Shown piece by piece: positions 1 to 7,762 of a stretch of 34,682 nucleotides of DNA. The DNA comes from Canicola haemoglobinophilus. GTDB lineage: Bacteria; Pseudomonadota; Gammaproteobacteria; Enterobacterales; Pasteurellaceae. The notes beneath the pieces are model-generated. The model was not told the origin of the DNA and ran no database searches. It worked only from the letters and a program-made list of their open reading frames with translations. The stretch's first letter is position 1. Each line of letters starts with the position of its first letter. The stretch lies in contig NZ_MUXZ01000019.1 in the NCBI RefSeq assembly GCF_002015075.1, positions 1-34,682 on the forward strand. The letters are read 5' to 3'. Both the position numbers and the translations under genes were made by a program.

Positions 1-19
1 ACTTTTTGGGGTCAGATCA
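1..19. mobile_element. possible insertion-sequence terminal repeat at window edge
   Basis: Read on the minus strand, the first 19 bases are TGATCTGACCCCAAAAAGT. From memory this resembles the terminal inverted repeats of IS3-family (IS150-group) elements, which start with TG and carry a CCCC then A-rich stretch. No transposase is in the window. The sequence lies 20 bases past the lepB stop, where rnc would be expected in relatives, and no rnc start is visible. This is a weak identification from a short match at the edge. Confidence 0.25.
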
Positions 20-39
20 TTTCTTTATGTAAAAAATAG

Positions 40-1071
40 CTACTGAATTGAGGTAAACATTCTAGAAAAACGAATACCTTTTGGGAATTCATCTTGTTTT
101 TTATCAAGGCTCAACCAAATAAACTCCGCTTTGCCCACAATATTTTTTTCAGGAACAAATCCCCAGAAACGACCATCAGCACTTTGGTCGCGATTATCAC
201 CAAGTACAAAATATTGTCCCTCTGGCACAACCCATTCAGTGACATAATCTTTTTGTTGGCGGTAACCACTATACATATAAGTGCGGTTAAAAACTTGAGG
301 AGCCCAGTGAATTTGATGCTGCACATCCCCTTTCTCAGTTAATACTAACGGGTTTTCCTCTCCATACTGCGCTTTACCTTGAGAGTCACGACCTACGATC
401 ATAGTAAAGTCAGGATTACTTTGCGGCTCGCTATAAGTAAATTCATGAACTTGGCAATCATAAGTACATTCTTTACCATCTTTATTATAAACAATTGATA
501 CATGGCGAGTTTTTTCATCATAAAAAACTCTATCTCCCGGAATACCAACAACACGCTTAATATAATCAATGTTTGGCTCTTGAGGTGCTTTAAATACGAT
601 TATATCGCCACGTTGCGGTTTTCCCGTTTCAATAATGGTATTTTGGAATACAGGATCTTTGATACCATAAGCATATTTTTTAACCAATAAAAAATCCCCC
701 ACACGCAATGTTGGCTCCATTGAAACCGATGGGATTTGAAATGGCTCAAACAAGAATGAGCGCAAAATCAACACAAATGCAAGCACCGGAAATAAAGAAG
801 ACAACATTTCTGATGTTTCAGAAATAGGTTCAATTTGTGCTTTTTCTTCATCACTCAACTGTTTGCCTGAACGTTGCTCTTGACGTGTTATCTGTCTTGC
901 ACGCTTCGGTAAAACCACAAAACGATGATAGCACCACAACACGCCACAAAGTGCGGTCAATAAAATGAGTAAAATGGTAAAAGTATTTGGTAGCGCAAAA
1001 AAATCTAGGATTTTCCACGCAATAAAACCAATAACGATTAAAGCAATAAAGGATAAATTAGACTTTGACAT
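40..1071 (-). CDS. lepB: signal peptidase I (leader peptidase)
   Basis: LepB cleaves signal peptides from Sec- and Tat-exported proteins at the outer face of the inner membrane, using a Ser/Lys dyad. The 343-residue protein has N-terminal hydrophobic segments at about 7-25 and 31-48, and another at about 89-108 that matches E. coli TM2. The catalytic serine is S117 in the IPSVSMEPTL box. The general base is K172 in DYIKRVVG. The conserved GDNRDQSADGRFWG box is at 291-304. C202 and C206 match the periplasmic disulfide pair of the enterobacterial enzyme. It starts 8 bases after the lepA stop, with AGGAAAG as ribosome site, so it is translated from the lepA message. rnc is expected next but is not seen. 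Confidence 0.97.
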   Translation of the reverse strand: MSKSNLSFIALIVIGFIAWKILDFFALPNTFTILLILLTALCGVLWCYHRFVVLPKRARQITRQEQRSGKQLSDEEKAQIEPISETSEMLSSLFPVLAFVLILRSFLFEPFQIPSVSMEPTLRVGDFLLVKKYAYGIKDPVFQNTIIETGKPQRGDIIVFKAPQEPNIDYIKRVVGIPGDRVFYDEKTRHVSIVYNKDGKECTYDCQVHEFTYSEPQSNPDFTMIVGRDSQGKAQYGEENPLVLTEKGDVQHQIHWAPQVFNRTYMYSGYRQQKDYVTEWVVPEGQYFVLGDNRDQSADGRFWGFVPEKNIVGKAEFIWLSLDKKQDEFPKGIRFSRMFTSIQ

Positions 1072-1079
1072 AGCTTTCC

Positions 1080-2876
1080 TTACTTATCTTTACCAACATG
1101 TAAAATAGCTAAAAACGCCTCTTGTGGAACCTCTACGTTACCCAAAGATTTCATACGTTTTTTACCTTCTTTCTGTTTCTGTAACAGTTTTTTCTTACGG
1201 CTGACATCACCACCATAACATTTAGCTAATACGTTTTTACGCAACTGTTTTACTGTAGAACGCGCAATAATGTGGTTACCAATTGCCGCTTGAATTGCAA
1301 TATCAAATTGTTGACGTGGAATTAACTCACGCATTTTTTCTACCAATTCACGTCCACGATATTGCGCATTATCTTTATGAACAATTAAAGCTAAAGCATC
1401 AACACGCTCACCATTAATCATAATATCTACACGCACCATATCTGCGGCTTGGAAACGTTTGAAACCATAATCCAATGAAGCATAACCACGAGAAGTTGAT
1501 TTAAGGCGATCAAAGAAATCCAATACAACTTCGCCCATTGGAATTTCATAGGTCAAGGCAACTTGATTGCCATGATATACCATATTGGTTTGTACGCCTC
1601 GTTTCTCCACGCAAAGTGTAATCACATTTCCCAAATAAGTTTGTGGTAAAAGCATATTACATTCAGCAATTGGTTCACGAATTTCTGCAATATTATTCAG
1701 TGGTGGTAATTTTGCAGGGCTATCCACATAAATTATTTCGCCATTGGTTTGCTCCACTTCGTAAACTACGGTTGGTGCTGTGGTAATTAAATCAAGATCA
1801 TATTCACGCTCTAAACGCTCTTGAATGATCTCCATATGTAACAGCCCCAAGAAACCACAACGGAAACCGAAACCAAGTGCGGTCGAATTTTCAGGTTCAT
1901 AGAATAAAGAAGCGTCATTTAAACTCAGCTTACCTAAAGCATCACGGAAAGCTTCATAGTCATCGGAACTAATAGGGAAAAGCCCTGCATAAACTTGTGG
2001 CTTAACCTTTTTAAATCCTGGAAGAACAGAGGTTGCAGGGTTATGATGTGAAGTCAACGTATCCCCAACAGGTGCACCTAAAATATCTTTAATAGCACAA
2101 ACCACCCAGCCTACTTCGCCTGTTTTTAATTCTGTCGTATCTACTTGTTTTGGCGTAAAAATGCCTAGACGATCAACATTATAAGATTGGCCTGTGGACA
2201 TCACTTTGATCTTATCGCCTTTGCATAATACGCCATTTTTAATACGAACTAAAGACACCACGCCCAAATAATTATCAAACCAAGAGTCAATAATCAAGGC
2301 TTGTAGTGGGGCATCAGGATCACCTTCTGGTGCCGGAATTTTATGTACAATTTCTTCTAAAACATCTTCAATGCCCACACCAGTTTTAGCAGAACAACGT
2401 ACCGCATCAATAGCATCAATCCCAACAATATCTTCAATTTCTTCGGCTACACGCTCTGGCTCTGCGGCTGGTAAATCAATTTTGTTTAGAATTGGCACCA
2501 CCTCTAAATCCATTTCAATAGCGGTATAGCAGTTAGCAAGGGTTTGTGCTTCAACACCTTGTCCAGCATCCACCACCAACAAAGCCCCTTCACAAGCGGC
2601 TAAAGAACGAGATACCTCATAGGAAAAATCCACATGTCCTGGTGTATCAATAAAGTTTAATTGGTAGGTTTCGCCATCTTTGGCTTTATAATTTAAAGTA
2701 ACACTTTGTGCTTTAATGGTAATACCACGCTCACGCTCTAAGTCCATAGAGTCAAGCACCTGTGCTTCCATTTCACGATCAGACAAACCGCCACAGGTTT
2801 GGATCAAGCGGTCGGAAAGGGTCGATTTACCATGGTCAATATGTGCAATAATAGAAAAGTTACGAATATTTTTCAT
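1080..2876 (-). CDS. lepA: elongation factor 4 (back-translocating GTPase)
   Basis: LepA/EF4 is a ribosome-bound translational GTPase that acts on stalled or mistranslocated ribosomes. The 598-residue length is standard. The P-loop AHIDHGKST is at 11-19, DTPGH with catalytic H81 at 77-81, and NKID at 131-134. The EF-G-like domains and the LepA-specific basic C-terminus (RKKKLLQKQKEGKKRMKSLG) follow. It is first in a two-gene unit with lepB. No strong Shine-Dalgarno is seen before the ATG. The promoter probably lies in 2877-2990, downstream of the grcA terminator. One uptake signal is inside the gene (1875-1883). Confidence 0.97.
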   Translation of the reverse strand: MKNIRNFSIIAHIDHGKSTLSDRLIQTCGGLSDREMEAQVLDSMDLERERGITIKAQSVTLNYKAKDGETYQLNFIDTPGHVDFSYEVSRSLAACEGALLVVDAGQGVEAQTLANCYTAIEMDLEVVPILNKIDLPAAEPERVAEEIEDIVGIDAIDAVRCSAKTGVGIEDVLEEIVHKIPAPEGDPDAPLQALIIDSWFDNYLGVVSLVRIKNGVLCKGDKIKVMSTGQSYNVDRLGIFTPKQVDTTELKTGEVGWVVCAIKDILGAPVGDTLTSHHNPATSVLPGFKKVKPQVYAGLFPISSDDYEAFRDALGKLSLNDASLFYEPENSTALGFGFRCGFLGLLHMEIIQERLEREYDLDLITTAPTVVYEVEQTNGEIIYVDSPAKLPPLNNIAEIREPIAECNMLLPQTYLGNVITLCVEKRGVQTNMVYHGNQVALTYEIPMGEVVLDFFDRLKSTSRGYASLDYGFKRFQAADMVRVDIMINGERVDALALIVHKDNAQYRGRELVEKMRELIPRQQFDIAIQAAIGNHIIARSTVKQLRKNVLAKCYGGDVSRKKKLLQKQKEGKKRMKSLGNVEVPQEAFLAILHVGKDK

Positions 2877-2993
2877 ATTTAAGTTATTAGATTTTTGTCA
2901 TAAAATTGTAAATAAGTTTAGCGGTCGGATTGTACCCGAATATGATGCGATACGCTATATAAAGGAAAAAAAGTGCGGTAAATTTTATGAAAA

Positions 2994-3020
2994 AACCCTA
3001 AAGGTTTTGCCTTTAGGGTT
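2994..3020 (-). terminator. rho-independent terminator of grcA
   Basis: Perfect 11-bp inverted repeat: AACCCTAAAGG at 2994-3004 and CCTTTAGGGTT at 3010-3020, with a 5-base loop. On the minus strand the stem is followed directly by a T-run. It lies 20 bases past the grcA stop and insulates lepA-lepB from the strongly regulated grcA. Confidence 0.85.
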
Positions 3021-3040
3021 CTTAATCTCAGAATGAAGAA

Positions 3041-3424
3041 TTATAAACTTTGTGTGAAAGTACGAGTAATTACATCACGTTGTTGTTCTGGCGTTAAAGA
3101 GTTGAAACGCACTGCGTAACCAGAAACACGAATTGTTAATTGTGGGTATTTTTCTGGGTTGTTTACTGCATCTTCTAATGTTTCACGACGTAATACGTTC
3201 ACATTTAAGTGTTGACCACCTTCAACTTTAACAGTTGGTGCTACGTCAACTGGTAACTCACGATATTCGATTTGACCTAATTCGCTTACTGCAACGATTT
3301 GATCTTCTGCGAATTCAGCTTTAGCTGCTAAACAACGCGCTTCGCCTTTTTCGCTATCTAATAACCAAAATGAGTTTAATAAATTGTCATTTGCAGCTTG
3401 AGTAATTTGAATACCTTTAATCAT
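3041..3424 (-). CDS. grcA: autonomous glycyl radical cofactor GrcA (YfiD)
   Basis: GrcA is a spare glycyl-radical domain. It replaces the C-terminal part of pyruvate formate-lyase when oxygen has cleaved that enzyme at its radical glycine, so formate fermentation can restart. The protein has 127 residues, the same length as the E. coli protein. It carries the radical loop RVSGYAVRFN with G102 as the radical glycine, preceded by the NVNVLRRETLEDA block of PFL C-termini. It is a single-gene transcript with its own terminator (2994-3020) and two FNR-type boxes upstream. That fits anaerobic or microaerobic induction, as known for yfiD. Confidence 0.97.
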   Translation of the reverse strand: MIKGIQITQAANDNLLNSFWLLDSEKGEARCLAAKAEFAEDQIVAVSELGQIEYRELPVDVAPTVKVEGGQHLNVNVLRRETLEDAVNNPEKYPQLTIRVSGYAVRFNSLTPEQQRDVITRTFTQSL

Positions 3425-3505
3425 AATATGATCCTAATTATTATGTTTGTTTATTAATTGAAATTGGCGCAAATTTTATCAAAAAATTTTATATTTTCAA
3501 TTAAT

Positions 3506-3519
3506 TTGATATAGATCAG
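3506..3519 (-). promoter_or_regulatory. FNR-type site, grcA-proximal
   Basis: TTGATATAGATCAG matches the FNR consensus TTGATNNNNATCAA except for the last base. A -10-like GATAAA (minus strand, 3480-3475) would place the grcA start near 3470 and this site at about -42, the usual class II activation position. The start site is inferred. Confidence 0.65.
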
Positions 3520-3548
3520 TTTAATTTTATTGAAGAAAATATATTAAA

Positions 3549-3562
3549 TTGATGCACATCAA
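3549..3562. promoter_or_regulatory. perfect FNR-type palindrome, distal
   Basis: TTGATGCACATCAA is an exact match to TTGATNNNNATCAA. Its centre is 43 bp upstream of the proximal site's centre, about four helical turns. It lies in the 282-base divergent gap between grcA and ung (3425-3706). The rest of that gap is very AT-rich, with a possible TATAAT for ung at 3664-3669. Confidence 0.75.
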
Positions 3563-3706
3563 TAAAAAATAATTAAATCAAATCTCAAATTAACAAAATA
3601 TTAACAATTATTTAAATAAATAATCACATTAAAATGTAAACTAGCATTTTATTATTCTTTCTTTATAATTATTGATAATAATACGCATATCAAAATGAGA
3701 GAAATA

Positions 3707-4378
3707 ATGAATACTTGGAAGGATGCCATTGGGCAAGAAAAACAGCAACCTTATTTCCAATATATTTTACAACAAGTCCAACAGGCTAGACAAAATGGCA
3801 AAATCATTTACCCCCCACAAGAAGAAATATTCAATGCTTTTAAATTAACTGAATTTAACCAAGTCAAAGTGGTTATCCTCGGACAAGATCCCTACCATGG
3901 CGCAAATCAAGCACATGGTTTGGCATTTTCGGTAAAACCAGGTATTACACCTCCACCTTCTTTGGTAAATATTTATAAAGAATTAGCAGCTGATATTACT
4001 GGATTTCAAATCCCTTCACATGGCTATTTGGTCAGTTGGGCTGAACAAGGCGTATTATTGCTCAATACGGTATTAACCGTTGAACAAGGCTTAGCGCATT
4101 CTCATGCAAACTTTGGTTGGGAAACTTTCACAGATAAAGTTATTCATGTTTTAAATGAACAACGAGAAAATATTGTTTTTCTTCTTTGGGGCAGCCATGC
4201 ACAAAAAAAAGGACAATTTATCGACCGCACTAAGCATTGTGTTTTAACAGCACCACATCCGTCGCCATTATCTGCCCATAGAGGCTTTTTAGGATGCCAA
4301 CATTTTTCCAAAGCAAATCAATATTTACGCGATCACAATTTAACTGAAATTAATTGGCAGCTGCCAATGACAATATAA
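3707..4378 (+). CDS. ung: uracil-DNA glycosylase (family 1)
   Basis: Ung removes uracil from DNA and starts base-excision repair. With the chosen start it has 223 residues. The catalytic water-activating loop GQDPYHG has D61. The HPSPLS loop has H184, the second catalytic residue. The uracil-binding LLLN and LLWGSHAQKKG segments are intact. An in-frame ATG 12 bases upstream (3695) lacks a ribosome site and adds residues absent from relatives. The ATG at 3707 follows GAGA at good spacing and gives the family N-terminus (MNTWKDAIGQEK). It precedes yaaA by 17 bases, so the two are likely cotranscribed. Confidence 0.97.
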   Translation: MNTWKDAIGQEKQQPYFQYILQQVQQARQNGKIIYPPQEEIFNAFKLTEFNQVKVVILGQDPYHGANQAHGLAFSVKPGITPPPSLVNIYKELAADITGFQIPSHGYLVSWAEQGVLLLNTVLTVEQGLAHSHANFGWETFTDKVIHVLNEQRENIVFLLWGSHAQKKGQFIDRTKHCVLTAPHPSPLSAHRGFLGCQHFSKANQYLRDHNLTEINWQLPMTI

Positions 4379-4395
4379 ATTTTTAAGGAAAGAAT

Positions 4396-5172
4396 ATGTT
4401 AGCCATTATTTCTCCAGCTAAAACATTAGATTTAGAAAGTGCGGTACCAAATTTCACATTTACGCAACCGCACTTAACCGAACATAGCGAACAATTAATC
4501 GAAATTTGTCGCCAGCTTGCGCCTGCACAAATTGCGTCATTGATGTCAATTAGCGATAAACTTGCTGGATTGAATGCCGCACGTTTTACTGACTGGCAAA
4601 AAGAGCATAACGAGCAAAATTCTCGTGCGGCAATTTATGCCTTCAAAGGCGATGTTTACACTGGTTTAGAAGTGGAAACATTAAATCAAGATGATATTCA
4701 ATTTGCTCAACAGCATTTACGCATGCTATCAGGCTTATATGGTTTGCTACACCCGCTTGATTTAATGCAAGCCTACCGCTTAGAAATGGGAACAAAATTG
4801 CCTAACCCCAAAGGCAAGGATTTATATGCTTTTTGGGGAACTGTCATTACTGAAGCATTACAACAAGCCATTAATCAACAAGGCGATAATATTCTGATTA
4901 ATTTGGCCTCTGATGAATATTATAAATCGGTGAAAGAAACACAATTAAATGCACAAATCATCAAACCGATTTTCCTTGATAATAAAGGCGGAAAATATAA
5001 AGTCATTAGTTTCTATGCTAAAAAAGCAAGAGGGTTAATGTGCCGCTATATTATTCAAAATCGTCTAACCGAAGTTGAGCAATTAAAAGATTTCGATTTA
5101 GGTGGATACTGGTTTGATCCAACTTCTTCTACACAAACAGAATTTGTATTTAAACGAGATTTAAGCGAATGA
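4396..5172 (+). CDS. yaaA: peroxide stress protein YaaA (UPF0246)
   Basis: YaaA is a cytosolic DNA-binding protein of the UPF0246 family. In E. coli it lowers free intracellular iron during hydrogen peroxide stress and so limits Fenton damage. The 258-residue length equals the E. coli protein. The N-terminal KTLDLES and the C-terminal ARGLMCRYII motif are present. AAGGAAAG precedes the ATG. The stop overlaps the next gene's start (ATGA at 5169-5172), so translation is probably coupled. The gene carries two uptake signals in opposite orientation (4437-4445 and 4467-4475). Downstream fieF, an iron/zinc exporter, fits a shared role in metal control. Confidence 0.93.
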   Translation: MLAIISPAKTLDLESAVPNFTFTQPHLTEHSEQLIEICRQLAPAQIASLMSISDKLAGLNAARFTDWQKEHNEQNSRAAIYAFKGDVYTGLEVETLNQDDIQFAQQHLRMLSGLYGLLHPLDLMQAYRLEMGTKLPNPKGKDLYAFWGTVITEALQQAINQQGDNILINLASDEYYKSVKETQLNAQIIKPIFLDNKGGKYKVISFYAKKARGLMCRYIIQNRLTEVEQLKDFDLGGYWFDPTSSTQTEFVFKRDLSE

Positions 5173-5726
5173 AAAAAATCTTAGCTATTTTGACCGCACT
5201 TTTATTGTCTGCTTGTGCATCACAGCCACAACTAAAAGCGCCAGACTATATTAAGCATAATGAAAAAAGTTATTATCTAGCAAGTTCACAAGATCTTGGG
5301 ACTATGGTTCGTTATTTCTATCTCGTTAAGGGCGAAAACGTCGAAAACTGGCAAAGTGCGGTTGAATTATTATTTGATCGCAACAATGAGCAAAGAACCT
5401 TGTCAGATCGTATTGCTTTGAGAAAGCGAGTTTATAAAAATACTGGCGTTCAACATTTTGAACTTTATTTACACAATAATGAGCTTTACAGTTTTGTTAT
5501 GTATCAGCCAACAGAAAAAAATCCCAATTGGCAAGTGGATATAGCCAAAGGTAAAGATTTTCCTTTCTGTGGTTTTGTTCAATATCAATATTCTTTCAAG
5601 TTAACGAAATTACCAAAATCAGCCATGAGTAAAAGCAAGATTGAAAGCTACTTAAAAAAATATATTGGAGATAAAGAACTTTCGCAGCTTAAACAATATC
5701 AACTAACGGGTTGCAACCCAGGCTGA
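5169..5726 (+). CDS. predicted lipoprotein of unknown function
   Basis: I do not recognise the family. The first 16 residues form a lipoprotein signal: KK, a hydrophobic stretch, and lipobox LSAC with C16 as the lipidated cysteine. The mature part is about 170 residues, polar and rich in Lys, Tyr and Gln, with two further cysteines (in PFCGF and near the end in TGCNPG) that could form a disulfide. No membrane segment follows. The start overlaps the yaaA stop by 4 bases, and fieF begins 8 bases after its stop, so it is the middle of a three-gene unit concerned with peroxide and iron. Its role there is unknown. Two uptake signals lie inside (5193-5201 and 5354-5362). Confidence 0.85.
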   Translation: MKKILAILTALLLSACASQPQLKAPDYIKHNEKSYYLASSQDLGTMVRYFYLVKGENVENWQSAVELLFDRNNEQRTLSDRIALRKRVYKNTGVQHFELYLHNNELYSFVMYQPTEKNPNWQVDIAKGKDFPFCGFVQYQYSFKLTKLPKSAMSKSKIESYLKKYIGDKELSQLKQYQLTGCNPG

Positions 5727-5734
5727 TTGTAAAA

Positions 5735-6631
5735 ATGGAACGCATTTACTCCCAACAAGTGAAAAAAGCAGCTCACTTAGCTATTTTTACTGCATTGTTA
5801 TTAATTTTAGTGAAAAGTTTTGCTTGGTGGGAAACAAGCTCCGTCAGTATGCTCGCTTCAATTACTGACTCAATGCTGGACTTATTAGCCTCTCTCATGA
5901 ATATGCTAATTTTGCGCTTTGCGCTAATGCCAGCAGATCACAACCATTCCTTTGGTCATGGTAAAGCCGAAGCACTAGCAGGCTTAGGGCAAAGTGCATT
6001 TATCTCCGGTTCCGCGGTATTTATTCTGCTACAAGGTATTCATCGCTTAAATAATCCTCAGCCTTTAATGAATTTTCAAGTTGGAATATTTGTTACTTCA
6101 TTTTCAATTTTAATAACTACATTATTAGTGATGTATCAAAGTAAGGTCATTCGACAAACGGATAGCCCCGCAATTAAAGCAGATAAACTCCATTATCACA
6201 CAGACCTTTTGATGAATTTTGCGATTTTAATTTCATTAGCATTGACTCAGCTGGAATATCAGCAGATTGATGCTATTTTTGCACTGTTAATCGCTCTTTA
6301 TATTTTAAGTAATGCAGGGAAAATGCTATTTGATAATGTGCAATTACTGTTAGATAAAGCACTACCAAATGAAGAAATTGAACAAATAGAACAAATTATT
6401 TTAGCGGATAAGCGTATTCTTGGATTTCATGATCTAAGAACAAGACGTTCAGGTGCGGTGCGTTTTATTCAGTTTCATTTAGAATTAGATGATCATCTCT
6501 CTTTTGTAGAAGCACATCAAATCACAGAGGATATAGAACAGGAATTACAACAAAGATTTCCTTATGCTGATATTGCTATTCATCAAGAGCCTACTAGCGT
6601 AGTGCAAACCGAATTGAAAAATTTAAACTAG
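5735..6631 (+). CDS. fieF: cation diffusion facilitator, FieF/YiiP type (Fe2+/Zn2+ efflux)
   Basis: FieF is an inner-membrane proton-coupled exporter of divalent metals, with six transmembrane helices and a cytoplasmic metal-binding tail. Using the ATG at 5735 the protein has 298 residues (family about 300). The transport-site residues then fall at D45 and D49 (ITDSMLDL, TM2) and H153 and D157 (LHYHTD, TM5), exactly the positions of E. coli YiiP. The HNHSFGHGKAEA loop of the second metal site is at about 69-81. The C-terminal domain (HDLRTRRSG, then IHQEP) is complete. The frame extends upstream to a TTG at 5711 overlapping the lipoprotein gene. I reject that start because it breaks the family alignment. 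Confidence 0.93.
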   Translation: MERIYSQQVKKAAHLAIFTALLLILVKSFAWWETSSVSMLASITDSMLDLLASLMNMLILRFALMPADHNHSFGHGKAEALAGLGQSAFISGSAVFILLQGIHRLNNPQPLMNFQVGIFVTSFSILITTLLVMYQSKVIRQTDSPAIKADKLHYHTDLLMNFAILISLALTQLEYQQIDAIFALLIALYILSNAGKMLFDNVQLLLDKALPNEEIEQIEQIILADKRILGFHDLRTRRSGAVRFIQFHLELDDHLSFVEAHQITEDIEQELQQRFPYADIAIHQEPTSVVQTELKNLN

Positions 6632-6638
6632 ATCAAAT

Positions 6639-6654
6639 TGTGCTACAATTCACA
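6639..6654 (+). promoter_or_regulatory. CRP-like palindrome overlapping an extended -10 of pfkA
   Basis: TGTGCTACAATTCACA fits the CRP half-sites TGTGA-N6-TCACA in 9 of 10 positions. The same bases contain TGCTACAAT, an extended -10 hexamer (6644-6649). If both are real, a bound regulator would sit on the promoter core. The 6632-6742 gap also holds a leader of about 85 bases before pfkA. Both readings are inferred from sequence. Confidence 0.45.
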
Positions 6655-6742
6655 AAAATTTTTATAGAGCAAGTGCTAGGAATAGTGTAACCTTAGCGCC
6701 TGTTTTCGGAGTTTAATTTTAACGATAAATTAGGTAATTATT

Positions 6743-7708
6743 ATGATAAAAAAAATTGCTGTTTTAACAAGTGGTGGTGATGCACCAGGTATGAACGCCG
6801 CAATTCGTGGTGTTGTTCGTTCAGCATTAGCTGAAGGTTTGGAAGTTTACGGTATCTATGAAGGTTATTACGGTTTATACCATAACAAAATCCAACAATT
6901 AACTCGTTATAGCGTATCAGATATTATCAATCGTGGTGGTACATTCCTTGGTTCTGCTCGTTTCCCTGAATTTAAAGATCCTGCGGTACGTGCAAAATGT
7001 GCAGAAATTTTACGTTCACATGGTATCGATGCACTTGTGGTTATCGGTGGTGATGGTTCTTACATGGGCGCAAAATTATTAACTGAAGAACATGGTTTCC
7101 CTTGTGTTGGTATTCCAGGAACAATTGATAATGATGTAGCAGGAACTGACTACACTATCGGTTATCAGACCGCACTTGAAACTGCGGTGGTTGCAATTGA
7201 CCGTTTACGTGATACATCAAGTTCACACAAACGTATTTCTATCGTAGAAATCATGGGAAGACATTGCAGTGATTTAACTATCTCAGCTGGTATTGCGGGT
7301 GGTTGCGAATATATCGTTGCTTCTGAAGTTGAATTTGATCGTGAAGAATTAATTAAGCAAATTGAACGTGCAATTATCAAAGGTAAACGCCATGCAATCA
7401 TTGCGATCACAGAATTAATTTGTGATGTAAATGAACTTGCCCGAGAAATCGAAGCCCGTGTAAAACATGAAACTCGTGCAACTATTTTAGGACATATTCA
7501 ACGTGGTGGTACACCTTGTGCCTTTGACCGCATTTTAGGTTCTCGTATGGGTGTTTATGCGGTAGATCTTTTATTACAAGGTAAAGGCGGCTATTGTGTG
7601 GGCATTCAAAATGAACACTTAGTTCATCACGATATTATTGATGCAATTAACAATATGCGTCGTGAATTTAAAGCAGATTGGTTAGCTATGTCTAAACGCT
7701 TAGACTAA
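6743..7708 (+). CDS. pfkA: ATP-dependent 6-phosphofructokinase
   Basis: PfkA phosphorylates fructose 6-phosphate to fructose 1,6-bisphosphate, the committed step of glycolysis. It has 321 residues, one more than E. coli PfkA. The ATP site GGDAPGMNA is at 11-19 and GGDGS at 102-106. The catalytic loop PGTIDNDVAGTDYTIG has D129 as the catalytic base. The effector and substrate segment MGRHCSDL follows. The codon pattern looks like that of a highly expressed gene. It is a single-gene unit between fieF and a terminator shared with gshF. Confidence 0.97.
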   Translation: MIKKIAVLTSGGDAPGMNAAIRGVVRSALAEGLEVYGIYEGYYGLYHNKIQQLTRYSVSDIINRGGTFLGSARFPEFKDPAVRAKCAEILRSHGIDALVVIGGDGSYMGAKLLTEEHGFPCVGIPGTIDNDVAGTDYTIGYQTALETAVVAIDRLRDTSSSHKRISIVEIMGRHCSDLTISAGIAGGCEYIVASEVEFDREELIKQIERAIIKGKRHAIIAITELICDVNELAREIEARVKHETRATILGHIQRGGTPCAFDRILGSRMGVYAVDLLLQGKGGYCVGIQNEHLVHHDIIDAINNMRREFKADWLAMSKRLD

Positions 7709-7731
7709 TTTATAATCGCATACAAAAAAAC

Positions 7732-7760
7732 CGCCGATGATGATAATCGGCGATTTTTTT
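7732..7760. terminator. shared terminator between pfkA and gshF
   Basis: Inverted repeat CGCCGAT (7732-7738) and ATCGGCG (7746-7752) with a 7-base loop. It is flanked by an A-run on the left and a T-run (7754-7760) on the right, so it can stop transcription from either direction. The two genes converge here. Confidence 0.85.
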
Positions 7761-7762
7761 AT

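Noticed and set aside
3695..3706. Upstream ATG for ung
   Set aside because: It has no ribosome site and adds four residues absent from homologues. GAGA is well placed for the ATG at 3707.
5711..5734. TTG start for fieF overlapping the lipoprotein gene
   Set aside because: It shifts all metal-site residues by eight from the family positions, while the ATG at 5735 aligns exactly.
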